Shown in pieces: positions 1-7,256 of a DNA stretch of 7,418 nucleotides (its first letter is position 1; each line of letters opens with the position of its first letter). The position numbers and the translations under genes were made by a program. The notes under the pieces are model-generated. The model was not told the origin of the DNA and did not search any database. It saw only the letters and a program-made list of their open reading frames with translations. The DNA lies in contig NYXM01000037.1 in the NCBI GenBank assembly GCA_002685655.1, positions 1-7,418 of the forward strand, given 5' to 3'. The DNA is from Planctomycetaceae bacterium. Lineage in GTDB: Bacteria; Planctomycetota; Planctomycetia; Pirellulales; Pirellulaceae.

Positions 1-3000
1 GCTTGCTCGGGTGCTTCCTTTCGCGTGGTCTGCTGTATGGCGACAAAATGGAAACGCGACGGGGTTTGCACGGCCGAGGACTTGTCAGTGCCGTTCTTCT
101 CGCTGTCCGCTGAATTCCCGTCTTGTTCATCTGGCTTCTCGGGCATCTTACGAAGCTGTTGCGGAATCAAGTTGCGTTGGGAAGGTGTGATAACCTGAAT
201 ACGGTTGGGGCGGAGTCGAGCCCAAATCGATTCGATCTGCCGCACCGCTTCGCGTGTGTCGCCGCGGAAGGGAATCGTGCGCACATCGCCTGACTGACGT
301 GCTTCGCGGGTGTCCTCGACCGGTTCGCCCAGGCTAACGAGTAGTTTACGGATTTGCTCGATCTGAGGCTTTGTCCCGCGGACGAACAGTCGCTGCGAAT
401 CGTAGTCGCTCGAAACCGACGGCGCAGCGCCTTCCGGTGCATCGACGAACAGATCGTAGACGGCGTTCTCAACGACAAACGGATCGGTATTTTGCAAAGC
501 GAAGACCTCCAACGCACGTTCGATGCCCTCCATCTGCTTGAGCGATTCCTCGACGGACTTGTGTTGACTGGTCGTGGCGACGACGACGAGCGCGTTGCCC
601 GTTGGATTGAATTGGATCTCCACATCTTGTCTTTGGAACAGCGTGTTCAGTGCCGAAGCCGCTACATCGCCGTCAACGTTAGCCAAAGAGTAAACCTTCG
701 CATATTGCGGTTGCCGCGGCGGCCCCGGTTGGTCTAACTCGGCGATCAACTCCTTGAAAACCGCCTGATGCTGGAGTGTTGCCACGACGAACAGTGACCG
801 CGTCGTTGGCTGGTACGTGACGGAAACGTCTCCACTGCGCTCGTACGCCTGCGATACTGTCTGATAAACCGCCTTCGGGTCTGCATGCCGAATCGGGTAC
901 GCGCGCATGACCGGTTGTTGGCTGGGTACGACGTCCAGCTTTTCGATCACCTCTGCGACTCGCTTGTGATCCGCGTCCGTACCTGTCACCAACAGCGAAC
1001 CGCTCGCTTCGTCGCCCACGACCGAACCGCTCTCGACCAACGAGGCGACGGCTTCTTGGACGACTTCAGCGGATGCCAGTTTCAGCGGGTAGACCTTTGT
1101 TGTCTTCGCCGGAGCCGCCGGCAGTTGTTCTACGATCGCATCGATCGCCAATCGGATTTCTTGCTGGGCTTCTTCGCTGCCTCGCACGATCAGACTGTTG
1201 ACCGCTTCGTTCACCTGAATCGCCACGGAATTCTTCAGCGCATCGTCCATCGCCGCAGCGACCTCGGCAGCTGTGATTTGGTTCGCGTCGAGCGGATACA
1301 CGCGAACAGTTGAGCCCGTCGGCGAGCCATCAAGCTGGGCAGCCGCTTCGCGGAAAATCTGATGCGCCTTCTCCGGAGCGGAAGCGATCACGACATTGGC
1401 ACCGCTGTCGGATGCAACGCTGGCGTCGGGGGCGAGCTGCAGAAACGTCGATCGCGCGGTTTCCGCGGAGACCTTGTTGAAGCGATAGATTCGAGTCACG
1501 AAGTTCGCATCAGGTTCGGTCGCTTGCATCTGTTCAACGACCGTTTTGATTTGTGCCAGGTCAGCATCGGAAGCCGTTGCCGCCAGCGTGCCTGCTACGT
1601 CATCAGCCGCGATGCTCGCGGTGGGAACGAGGCTTTGTAGCACGGGCAGCGCGGCGGTAGGACTGCCGTGCGAGAACCGAAACACCTGTGTGTTCAGAGA
1701 AGGTGCCGGCGGCAGCTGCTCGACCAGGGCCGAGATGGCCTGCTTCAAACGCGCGTGCGAAGCCTCATTGGCACGCACAATCAAACTATTTGCATCGACA
1801 TTGACCTGAATCGAAACCCCTTCGCTCACCTCGGCGTCCAAAGAGTCGACGATCGTCTGAGCGGCCAGCCGGCGGTCTTCAATCGGGTAGACTCGTAGCG
1901 ATGTGTCCGGCTGCTTGAGCACCGTGGCCAGTTCCGCCAGTACGGCTTCGATCTTCGTATGCTCGTCAGCTGTCCCAAGCACGATCAGCCGCCGTGCGTC
2001 GGAGCTGTCCAGAATCGTCGCGTTCTCAGCTTGATCCGTGACCATCTGACGAGCCACCGAGGCGTCCGTTCTCGCCAACGGATACGCTTTGATCGAACGA
2101 GCACTTCTCTTTGGATCAACCTGTTCGGTCAGCGTCTTTAGCAACTCCGCAACAGCTTGGTGCTCTGATGCTGTTGCCCACACGAGCCACTTGTCCGAGT
2201 CAGCGGCTTCGACCAGACGCGCTTGTGGTGCCACGTCCGTCAACAAAGCGTTGGCGTTTCGCAACACGCCGGCCGTCGCCTGATGAACTCGCAACGAAAC
2301 GTCTTCCCGCTGCGGCAGGTTTTGTCTCAATTCCTCAATCGCCTGTTGCACGGCCTGCTGCTGCCGTGCCGTCGCCCAAGCGATGATCTGTTGTCCCGAT
2401 TCATCCAGTGACAACAGTGCATCGGGCGCGACGGGCTGCAGCATCGTCAACGCGGCCGAGCTGATCGCTTTCGGCAGCGGATACGTACGGAGTTGCCGCG
2501 TTTGATCGGGTTCCTGCCGCGTGAACTGGTCGATGGCTTGCTTGATTGCTCCGTGACCGGAATCATCGGCCCAGACCATTATCCGCTGGGCTTCGGGATT
2601 CGATGACACGACCGCTTCGGGGACGAGTTGCAGCAGGACGTTTCGCACCTGATCCGAATCAGATGTGCCGATGTCGTAACTCTGAACCTGGGCCGTCGCA
2701 GCATCCTCGCCGCCAATTCTCTCGACAGTTTCTTCCAACTTTTTGTGATCGAATTCCGTGCCGGCCGCCAAAAGTTGCTTCGACTCCTCGGAAACGGATA
2801 ATCGCATTTCCGGAAAGATCGGTTGCAGCAACTCGACGACGATCGCTGGATTCAGCGTGTTCAGACGATATGGCTTGACGACTTCCTCCTGGCTGGTGTC
2901 CGGCGCCGCGTCCAACTGTTCGATGACGGCTTGCAGGCGAGGCTGCTCGCGCAGCGGTGCCGTGACGAGGATGCGATTGGCCCGCTTGTCGGCGGCGAAT

Positions 3001-5090
3001 CGCACATCCGGCCGCAACTCCTGAAGCATCTCGACGACGGCGGCCGGATCGCCCTGAGCGAGAGGATAAGCAATCAGCACTTTTTGCGGATCATCGCCCG
3101 CTGGTGCGAGCTTCTCGACGAGTTCGCCGATCAACTGCTGATCTGCTGCGGCACCGATCACGATCAGGCGGCGGCTGGTGGAATCGAGACTCGCTTGCGC
3201 CTTCGGTGCCAACGACTGCACCGCGGTCAAGATCGCCGAGGCTTCAGGTTCGGGGACTTCGTAGGTTGCGAGTGACGGTTCTTTGGGTCGAGGTTCATCG
3301 CCGACCTTCTGCAGCGTTGCCGAGATGCTCTCGTGTTCGGTTTCCGTCGCCCAAACAATCAAACGCTCGCCGGAAGGACCTACATTGATCTGCGCGTCAG
3401 GCACCACCGATCCCAATAGCGTTTGTAGTTCCGCCGCGGAGATCTGTTCCGGATTGTAGATCTCAAGCGACCGTTTTGCCGGCTGCGGCAGGTCGGCTTC
3501 GATCTGCTGGAGCGTTGCCGCAATCAGTGACTGGTCCTCAGCGATTGCCAGCACAGATAGCCGCTTGCCGTCGTCAAGCAGCGTCACCGCGGCATCGGGA
3601 ACGGTCGTTTGAACTGCGGAAAGCAATGCCGGATCGAGCGGTCCGTTGAGCGGATAGAACTTCAGCGAGGGGAGTTCCGGTTTCTGCTTTGATTGCTCGA
3701 ATTGATCGATCGTCGTTTGAGCCAGCTTCTGTTCGTCCGGCGTGGCTCGAACGGCAATCCGGCCCGGCTGTGAAATGACCAATCCGCGCGGAAGGATCTG
3801 TTGCAGAAGCGTTACAAGCCCATCCGTTGCCTCAGCTTCAACTTGATACACCGTGACAGTTGCCTTGCTCGCTGTTTCTTCACTTGCAGCGCCAAGCTTT
3901 TCCAACGTCTGCTGAACCTCCGCTTGCTGTTCCGCGTTGGCGACGACGAGCAAACGTTGCTGAGCCTCGTCCGCCGTAACCTGTGCCTTCGGAACGGCGA
4001 GTTCCAGTTGCGACTGCAATTGAGTCAAGTCTTTAATGTTGACCGCGTAGATCTCCAATCGCGCACGCTTGTCGCCACTCACGTTCGCCGTCATCTTCTC
4101 CAAGGAAGTTTTGATGCCCTCGTGGGTGGCGGGAGCCGCGTAAACATGAATCTCTTCGGCAGTAGGATCCGCTTTGATCGTCGCTGCGTTGAACAATCCT
4201 TGCAACGTGTCGACTGTCGCTTCTGGGTCGAGGCCTTTGGCCGGATATACGGCGAAGATCGGCGCGGGCGGTTTCGGTTGTGGCTCAGGCTTGGGCGGAG
4301 GCTTCGGAACGGGAACGGCCGAAATCACCTCGTTGATCGCCTGAAGCTTGCCCGCGGTTTCGGTGACGATTAGCTTGCCGGCTGCAGTCAGTGGTGTCGC
4401 GCGACCGTGTTTGCCAATCAGTTCCTTCACCAAGGCGAGGCAAGTATCAATCGGCCGTCCACCAAGAGCAAACTCGACCGTGGCAATCTCGAAACGCCCT
4501 CGATCGGCCAGCTCTTCGACACTCACTCTGGGAGCCATCTCAAACGGGATGCCCTCAGAGGTGTCCACGACGATCAGCATCTTTTCACGCCGCATCAACG
4601 TGAACCCTTTGCTCAACAACACGCTGTTCAACAGATCGATCGCTTCGGGCGGTGAATACTCCTTCGTATCGCTGTACGTGAACATTCCTGGTGGTGCCGT
4701 ATCCATGACAAGCGACAAATCGCCCTGTCTGGCAAACCAGTCCAGAACGTCCGGCCATTTCTGTTGGCGAAAATTGAATCGCAGCTTGCCACCTGCCACG
4801 AGTGCGGCAAACGTCGCCCTCTGCTCGTCGCTCAACAACTTCTCAAGCTTCTGGTTCGACTCCGCCAGCACTTTCGGACGTTCGTCAGGCTTCGCCGCCA
4901 CGAGCTTCTGGACTCGCTCGTCCAGTTGCTTCGCAATCGCTGCCCTCTGATCATCAGTCAACGCCAAACGATTGGCGAAAGTCGGCTCGGCCAACGCGGT
5001 GTAATCAACATCCTCTTGCCCGTGGGCTGCGAGGATGAGAGCCTGCGATACCAGAATATAGGTCAACAGCAGCGTACAGCGAGCAGGCAT
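1..5090 (-). CDS. Giant exported protein with an STN/N0 domain and about 21 tandem secretin_N-like modules (C-terminus outside the window)
   Basis: One frame stays open for 1,696 codons from ATG at 5090 to the window edge, so the protein is 3'-incomplete. The start is supported by TTGGAGA nine bases upstream and by the signal peptide that follows (residues 1-24: basic MPAR, hydrophobic core, cleavage probably after AHG). Residues 40-100 are charged and helical, with LTDDQ (44-48) and LSDEQ (86-90). Residues about 103-175 resemble an STN/N0 domain (LRFNFRQQKWPDVLDWFARQ), about 199-259 form a first N1-like unit, and 260-277 are a Pro/Lys linker. Residues 278-1593 are 20 modules of 63-69 residues, each with an aromatic-rich first strand (xYPL), a helix ending LxxLxPxA, a strand RLIVxA, and a second helix HxxIxxxLxxL. 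A 21st begins at about 1603. In known secretins such modules form periplasmic rings and bind partners; here no pore domain is seen. Only one cysteine (C217) remains after signal cleavage. The export and module calls are firm; the cellular role is unknown. A scaffold, adhesin-like rod or secretin-associated partner are all possible. Confidence 0.93.
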   Translation of the reverse strand, partial: MPARCTLLLTYILVSQALILAAHGQEDVDYTALAEPTFANRLALTDDQRAAIAKQLDERVQKLVAAKPDERPKVLAESNQKLEKLLSDEQRATFAALVAGGKLRFNFRQQKWPDVLDWFARQGDLSLVMDTAPPGMFTYSDTKEYSPPEAIDLLNSVLLSKGFTLMRREKMLIVVDTSEGIPFEMAPRVSVEELADRGRFEIATVEFALGGRPIDTCLALVKELIGKHGRATPLTAAGKLIVTETAGKLQAINEVISAVPVPKPPPKPEPQPKPPAPIFAVYPAKGLDPEATVDTLQGLFNAATIKADPTAEEIHVYAAPATHEGIKTSLEKMTANVSGDKRARLEIYAVNIKDLTQLQSQLELAVPKAQVTADEAQQRLLVVANAEQQAEVQQTLEKLGAASEETASKATVTVYQVEAEATDGLVTLLQQILPRGLVISQPGRIAVRATPDEQKLAQTTIDQFEQSKQKPELPSLKFYPLNGPLDPALLSAVQTTVPDAAVTLLDDGKRLSVLAIAEDQSLIAATLQQIEADLPQPAKRSLEIYNPEQISAAELQTLLGSVVPDAQINVGPSGERLIVWATETEHESISATLQKVGDEPRPKEPSLATYEVPEPEASAILTAVQSLAPKAQASLDSTSRRLIVIGAAADQQLIGELVEKLAPAGDDPQKVLIAYPLAQGDPAAVVEMLQELRPDVRFAADKRANRILVTAPLREQPRLQAVIEQLDAAPDTSQEEVVKPYRLNTLNPAIVVELLQPIFPEMRLSVSEESKQLLAAGTEFDHKKLEETVERIGGEDAATAQVQSYDIGTSDSDQVRNVLLQLVPEAVVSSNPEAQRIMVWADDSGHGAIKQAIDQFTRQEPDQTRQLRTYPLPKAISSAALTMLQPVAPDALLSLDESGQQIIAWATARQQQAVQQAIEELRQNLPQREDVSLRVHQATAGVLRNANALLTDVAPQARLVEAADSDKWLVWATASEHQAVAELLKTLTEQVDPKRSARSIKAYPLARTDASVARQMVTDQAENATILDSSDARRLIVLGTADEHTKIEAVLAELATVLKQPDTSLRVYPIEDRRLAAQTIVDSLDAEVSEGVSIQVNVDANSLIVRANEASHARLKQAISALVEQLPPAPSLNTQVFRFSHGSPTAALPVLQSLVPTASIAADDVAGTLAATASDADLAQIKTVVEQMQATEPDANFVTRIYRFNKVSAETARSTFLQLAPDASVASDSGANVVIASAPEKAHQIFREAAAQLDGSPTGSTVRVYPLDANQITAAEVAAAMDDALKNSVAIQVNEAVNSLIVRGSEEAQQEIRLAIDAIVEQLPAAPAKTTKVYPLKLASAEVVQEAVASLVESGSVVGDEASGSLLVTGTDADHKRVAEVIEKLDVVPSQQPVMRAYPIRHADPKAVYQTVSQAYERSGDVSVTYQPTTRSLFVVATLQHQAVFKELIAELDQPGPPRQPQYAKVYSLANVDGDVAASALNTLFQRQDVEIQFNPTGNALVVVATTSQHKSVEESLKQMEGIERALEVFALQNTDPFVVENAVYDLFVDAPEGAAPSVSSDYDSQRLFVRGTKPQIEQIRKLLVSLGEPVEDTREARQSGDVRTIPFRGDTREAVRQIESIWARLRPNRIQVITPSQRNLIPQQLRKMPEKPDEQDGNSADSEKNGTDKSSAVQTPSRFHFVAIQQTTRKEAPEQ
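312..1904 (-). repeat. Higher-order three-module repeat at the C-terminal end of the array
   Basis: Modules 13, 16 and 19 (starting at residues 1063, 1260 and 1462) share I-Q-[VF]-N-x-x-x-N-[SA]-L-[IV]-V in their central strands. In 13 and 16 the closing helix also matches, ending VEQLPPAP and VEQLPAAP. Modules 14 and 17 share D-[ED]-x-[AS]-G-[TS]-L followed by a DAD motif and V-[IV]-E-[KQ]. Module 20 is the weaker third member of that set (RLFVRGT). Modules 15 and 18 end with a related F-x-E/K-x-x-A-x-LD helix. The array therefore seems to have grown here by copying blocks of three modules (about 600 bp) rather than single ones. The comparison is by eye only. Confidence 0.6.
312..4259 (-). 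repeat. Array of 20 tandem secretin_N-like modules within the giant protein
   Basis: Module boundaries were drawn by eye on the translation. First residues are 278, 343, 410, 474, 540, 606, 670, 736, 801, 866, 930, 997, 1063, 1131, 1197, 1260, 1329, 1394, 1462 and 1525; the last module ends at 1593. Mean length is close to 66 residues (about 197 bp). Every unit has a first strand with an aromatic residue around positions 5-6 (VYPL, IYAV, FYPL, AYPL, VFRF), a helix with L-x-x-L then P-[DE]-A or similar, a second strand pair ending in L-[IVS]-V-x-[AG], and a closing helix with spaced hydrophobics followed by a polar or Pro-rich spacer. The units are strongly diverged in sequence, so there is little DNA-level repetition. 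This fits the beta-alpha-beta-beta-alpha plan of the secretin N1/N2/N3 domains. Confidence 0.88.
4781..5018 (-). other. N-terminal helical segment with two LTxxQ-like motifs in the giant protein
   Basis: Between the signal peptide and the STN domain, roughly residues 25-103 form a charged, probably helical segment. LTDDQRAAI (from residue 44) and LSDEQRATF (from residue 86) are spaced 42 residues apart. Paired LTxxQ motifs are characteristic of the periplasmic Spy/CpxP family, and similar D/E-Q-R-x-x motifs occur in many exported planctomycete proteins. Two short motifs do not prove homology, so this is a lead. It would be consistent with a periplasmic location. Confidence 0.4.
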
Positions 5091-5098
5091 TAGATACG

Positions 5099-5105
5099 TC
5101 TCCAA
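5099..5105 (-). promoter_or_regulatory. Shine-Dalgarno site of the giant gene
   Basis: The minus strand reads TTGGAGA, with the GGAG core nine bases before ATG at 5090. This supports that ATG as the start. The signal peptide begins directly after it, and no longer in-frame N-terminus would make sense ahead of a signal peptide. Confidence 0.65.
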
Positions 5106-5160
5106 GATCGACGCGAAACTTTGGCGGGACAGCGGTGTAGGCGGGAAGGCAATCACCGAT

Positions 5161-5190
5161 ATGATACCAGCTGTCGACTGCCGTGTTCAA
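5161..5190 (-). promoter_or_regulatory. Candidate sigma-70-like promoter of the giant gene
   Basis: On the minus strand TTGAAC (5190-5185) is followed after 18 bases by TATCAT (5166-5161). These match the consensus at 4 of 6 and 5 of 6 positions. Transcription would start near 5154, giving a leader of about 64 bases. The insertion sequence lies about 150 bp further upstream, so this promoter would be undamaged. It rests on short motifs only. Confidence 0.4.
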
Positions 5191-5339
5191 CATTAGAACG
5201 CGTGAGGTGCCAGAACGTCAGCCGTCGCGTGCGTCGTCACAGGCTGCAGATTTGCCTCAGTTTTTGCGGTTTGTTATCGCCTTTGATACCAAAGCATCCA
5301 GTGCTTCTAGCGTCCGAGCGTCACACGGAGCGCAGGGGA

Positions 5340-5344
5340 TTTGG
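5340..5344. repeat. Target-site duplication, left copy (TTTGG)
   Basis: The pentamer TTTGG directly abuts the left terminal repeat and recurs directly after the right one, as produced by transposition with a 5-bp stagger. Confidence 0.8.
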
Positions 5345-5359
5345 CTCGTTTTCTACAGT
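5345..5359 (+). repeat. Left terminal inverted repeat of the insertion sequence
   Basis: CTCGTTTTCTACAGT pairs with the right end with one mismatch (fourth base). A related copy, TTTTTCTACAAGTGG, lies 28 bp further in at 5376-5390 and may be a second transposase contact site. Confidence 0.85.
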
Positions 5360-5447
5360 GGCAATCGCCAAGTACTTTTTCTACAAGTGGTTACGGCGAG
5401 GCGGGTGGCTGTTGGCACCATGCGCGTGAGTTGTCTTGGGAATAGCG

Positions 5448-7109
5448 TTAGTCGATGACGTGCTCCATTGTTGGGGGGAAGGCGACGCCAACGGCTTGGA
5501 AGACTTGGCTGCACGTACCACGTGCTTCGCTTCGCAACCGGAAACGCTTCCCTTGATACTCCACTTCCAGCGACTGCAGTGACTCCAGATCACGCAATAC
5601 GTCCGCCCACTCCGTTGAGTGTCCCGCGACCGTCAGCCGGTCTTGTAGTTCCTTGCGAATCACCAACGCCAGAAAACTACAGAACACGTGTCCGCGAATC
5701 GTTTCGTCGTGGTGGTGGAAGATCGGACGCGTCTCCAAGATCGATTTGATGCTGCGGATGCAATCCTCCACCATCCAAAGTTGCTTGTAGCGTAAGGCGA
5801 CCTCTTCAGCCGACAACTCATTCAGATCCGTTCGCAACACCCACTTGCCGTCGTAGCGGGCTTCGGACTTGATCTTCTGCTGGTCAATCTCGAAATGCGT
5901 CTTGCCACTCTTGAGATACTTGCGATAGCCACGGTTGCCCACCAGCGACTTGTCGCCTCGCTGCAGTTGTTCCTCCAAAGCCGCCACGATTGCATCGCGG
6001 TCGGCCCGGTCCTTCTTCGCCTGGTCCACATTCAAACAAACGACGTAACGACGCCCGTCAATCCGCACGTTCTTGACTTGCAATGGAGCAGGATCGCCGC
6101 TCTTCTCCTTCGGACCATGCACTTCTCGATAACGACCCGGATGCGACAGCACTTTCTCGCGAATCTCTTTCACGCTCCGCAAGCGAGCACCCAGAACGTA
6201 GTGCACGCGGCGTTCTGCCGATTGCAGTTCTTCGATTGTGCCTTGGCTGATCATGCCGCGATCTGCGACGACACAGACGCTACGAATGGCGAACCGTTTT
6301 CGCAGACGGTCGACGATGGGAAGCAATGTTTTCACGTCGGTGATGTTGCCGGGCCACAGTTCACAACACAAAGGACGTCCTTGCCCATCTAGCACGACGC
6401 CCACCACCATCTGCACACGATCGGGGCGATGGTCCTTGCTGTGGCCATATTGCCCGATCGTCTCGCCGCCGCGCCCTTCGAAGTAGATGCTGGTCGTGTC
6501 GTAGAAGACTAAGGCCAACTCGCTGAACAAGTCGCGGCGACGATGAAAGAGGCCTTCTTCGATTTGATCCTTGATGCAGCGTGGAGCGAACGGTGTGGCC
6601 CCGTCTTGGTCGTCCTTGCCGAGCGGTTCTCCCAACCAGGCCATCGCACGATACATCTGGTGCAACTGCAACGTTTCCGTTCCGGGCAGATGATAGTCGT
6701 CCTTCCAAGACATGCAGTTGCGGTCGCTTCCGCCGTGCAGCAAGCGATGCAGGACGGTCAGAAAGACGACTCGCTCAATGGGAAACTCGAAGCGTCGTGG
6801 GGCGAGCAACGCGGTGAGTACTTGCGGGATCTTTAGCTCACTCCACAGCCGTTGGAAGATCAACTCGGGTCCAATCCGCTTGGTCACAATGACCGGCAGT
6901 TCGCCTTTCTGCTGTGCAGTCAGCAACATGGCGGCTTGCGAGAGCTTCGCGCCAGATCGCAACAGGCCGTCGAGTTGGCCTTGTTCGCGTAGTTCGTCGA
7001 GGCGACCTAATGTCACGATGACGCGTTGTTTGGAGCGGCCGTCTTCCCAACGGTTCTCGACGATCTGCAGATACCTGTACTTACCTGATCGTTTCTGTCG
7101 AAAAAACAT
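5448..7109 (-). CDS. IS1634-family DDE transposase
   Basis: This 553-residue, apparently full-length transposase moves the surrounding insertion sequence by cut-and-paste chemistry with an RNase H-like DDE core. The catalytic residues are recognisable: D204 in FYDTTSIYFE, D283 in VVADRGM, and E448 in YKQLWMVEDC. The last matches the IS4-group Y-(2)-R-(3)-E-(6)-K signature at Y441, E448 and K455, with Leu in place of Arg at 444. The N-terminal part (residues 1-90, FFRQKRSGKYRYLQIVENRW) is the usual IS1634 N-terminal domain, probably DNA-binding. A large insert between the second D and the E (about 300-430) is typical of the group. ATG at 7109 is preceded by a near-perfect AAGGAGGT. The frame has no internal stop or frameshift and ends with TAA at 5448-5450. 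The family assignment is from motif recognition; a sister IS4-superfamily group is possible. Confidence 0.92.
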   Translation of the reverse strand: MFFRQKRSGKYRYLQIVENRWEDGRSKQRVIVTLGRLDELREQGQLDGLLRSGAKLSQAAMLLTAQQKGELPVIVTKRIGPELIFQRLWSELKIPQVLTALLAPRRFEFPIERVVFLTVLHRLLHGGSDRNCMSWKDDYHLPGTETLQLHQMYRAMAWLGEPLGKDDQDGATPFAPRCIKDQIEEGLFHRRRDLFSELALVFYDTTSIYFEGRGGETIGQYGHSKDHRPDRVQMVVGVVLDGQGRPLCCELWPGNITDVKTLLPIVDRLRKRFAIRSVCVVADRGMISQGTIEELQSAERRVHYVLGARLRSVKEIREKVLSHPGRYREVHGPKEKSGDPAPLQVKNVRIDGRRYVVCLNVDQAKKDRADRDAIVAALEEQLQRGDKSLVGNRGYRKYLKSGKTHFEIDQQKIKSEARYDGKWVLRTDLNELSAEEVALRYKQLWMVEDCIRSIKSILETRPIFHHHDETIRGHVFCSFLALVIRKELQDRLTVAGHSTEWADVLRDLESLQSLEVEYQGKRFRLRSEARGTCSQVFQAVGVAFPPTMEHVID

Positions 7110-7113
7110 GGCG

Positions 7114-7121
7114 ACCTCCTT
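7114..7121 (-). promoter_or_regulatory. Strong Shine-Dalgarno site of the transposase
   Basis: The minus strand reads AAGGAGGT with four bases before ATG at 7109, an almost ideal match to the 16S rRNA 3' end. It fixes the transposase start. No convincing promoter was found between it and the right terminal repeat. Confidence 0.75.
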
Positions 7122-7256
7122 GTGTGAGCCACCATGAAGTTAGCGTCATTGCCCATCATTTGTGAATACAAGAAACGAGCTGTGGCACCAGGAATCCGGC
7201 GCTTCGGTCAGACCTCGTATTAGGTGCCAACGACTTACGACGAAAAGTTTCTCGGG

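Larger units (their letters stand above)
5091..5344. other. Intergenic leader region between the giant gene and the insertion sequence
   Basis: These 254 bases hold the ribosome binding site and the candidate promoter of the giant gene. On the plus strand, open frames starting with TTG at 5121 and GTG at 5183 run toward the insertion sequence, but neither has a visible Shine-Dalgarno sequence. The first has the Arg/Cys-rich look of non-coding DNA. No RNA gene, strong hairpin terminator or other recognisable gene was seen. Confidence 0.55.

Noticed and set aside
354..3388. Many plus-strand open frames of 60-150 codons across the first 3.4 kb.
   Set aside because: All are antisense shadows of the module array. 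Their frame changes from one to the next, and their composition is Arg/Leu-rich without motifs.
312..4259. CRISPR array or DNA satellite as an explanation for the regular spacing of about 197 bp.
   Set aside because: The periodicity is at the protein level only. The nucleotide sequence of the units is strongly diverged, and there are no identical direct repeats with spacers.
3801..4950. Plus-strand open frames of about 190 and 200 codons opposite the giant gene.
   Set aside because: They lie wholly antisense to a convincing coding frame, are Arg/Ser-rich, overlap each other, lack ribosome binding sites and show no recognisable domain. They are typical by-products of GC-rich coding DNA.
5895..6392. 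A 165-codon plus-strand frame opposite the transposase.
   Set aside because: It is antisense to an intact DDE transposase with clear catalytic motifs and has no Shine-Dalgarno sequence or family likeness.
5411..7231. GTTGGCACC/GGTGCCAAC as the true ends of the insertion sequence.
   Set aside because: The bases just outside this pair do not form a matching target duplication. The outer pair at 5345 and 7271 has a longer match and a perfect TTTGG duplication.
7122..7256. Transposase promoter built on TAATAC or TGTATT in the right end.
   Set aside because: Neither hexamer has a convincing -35 partner at 16-18 bases, so no promoter is claimed.
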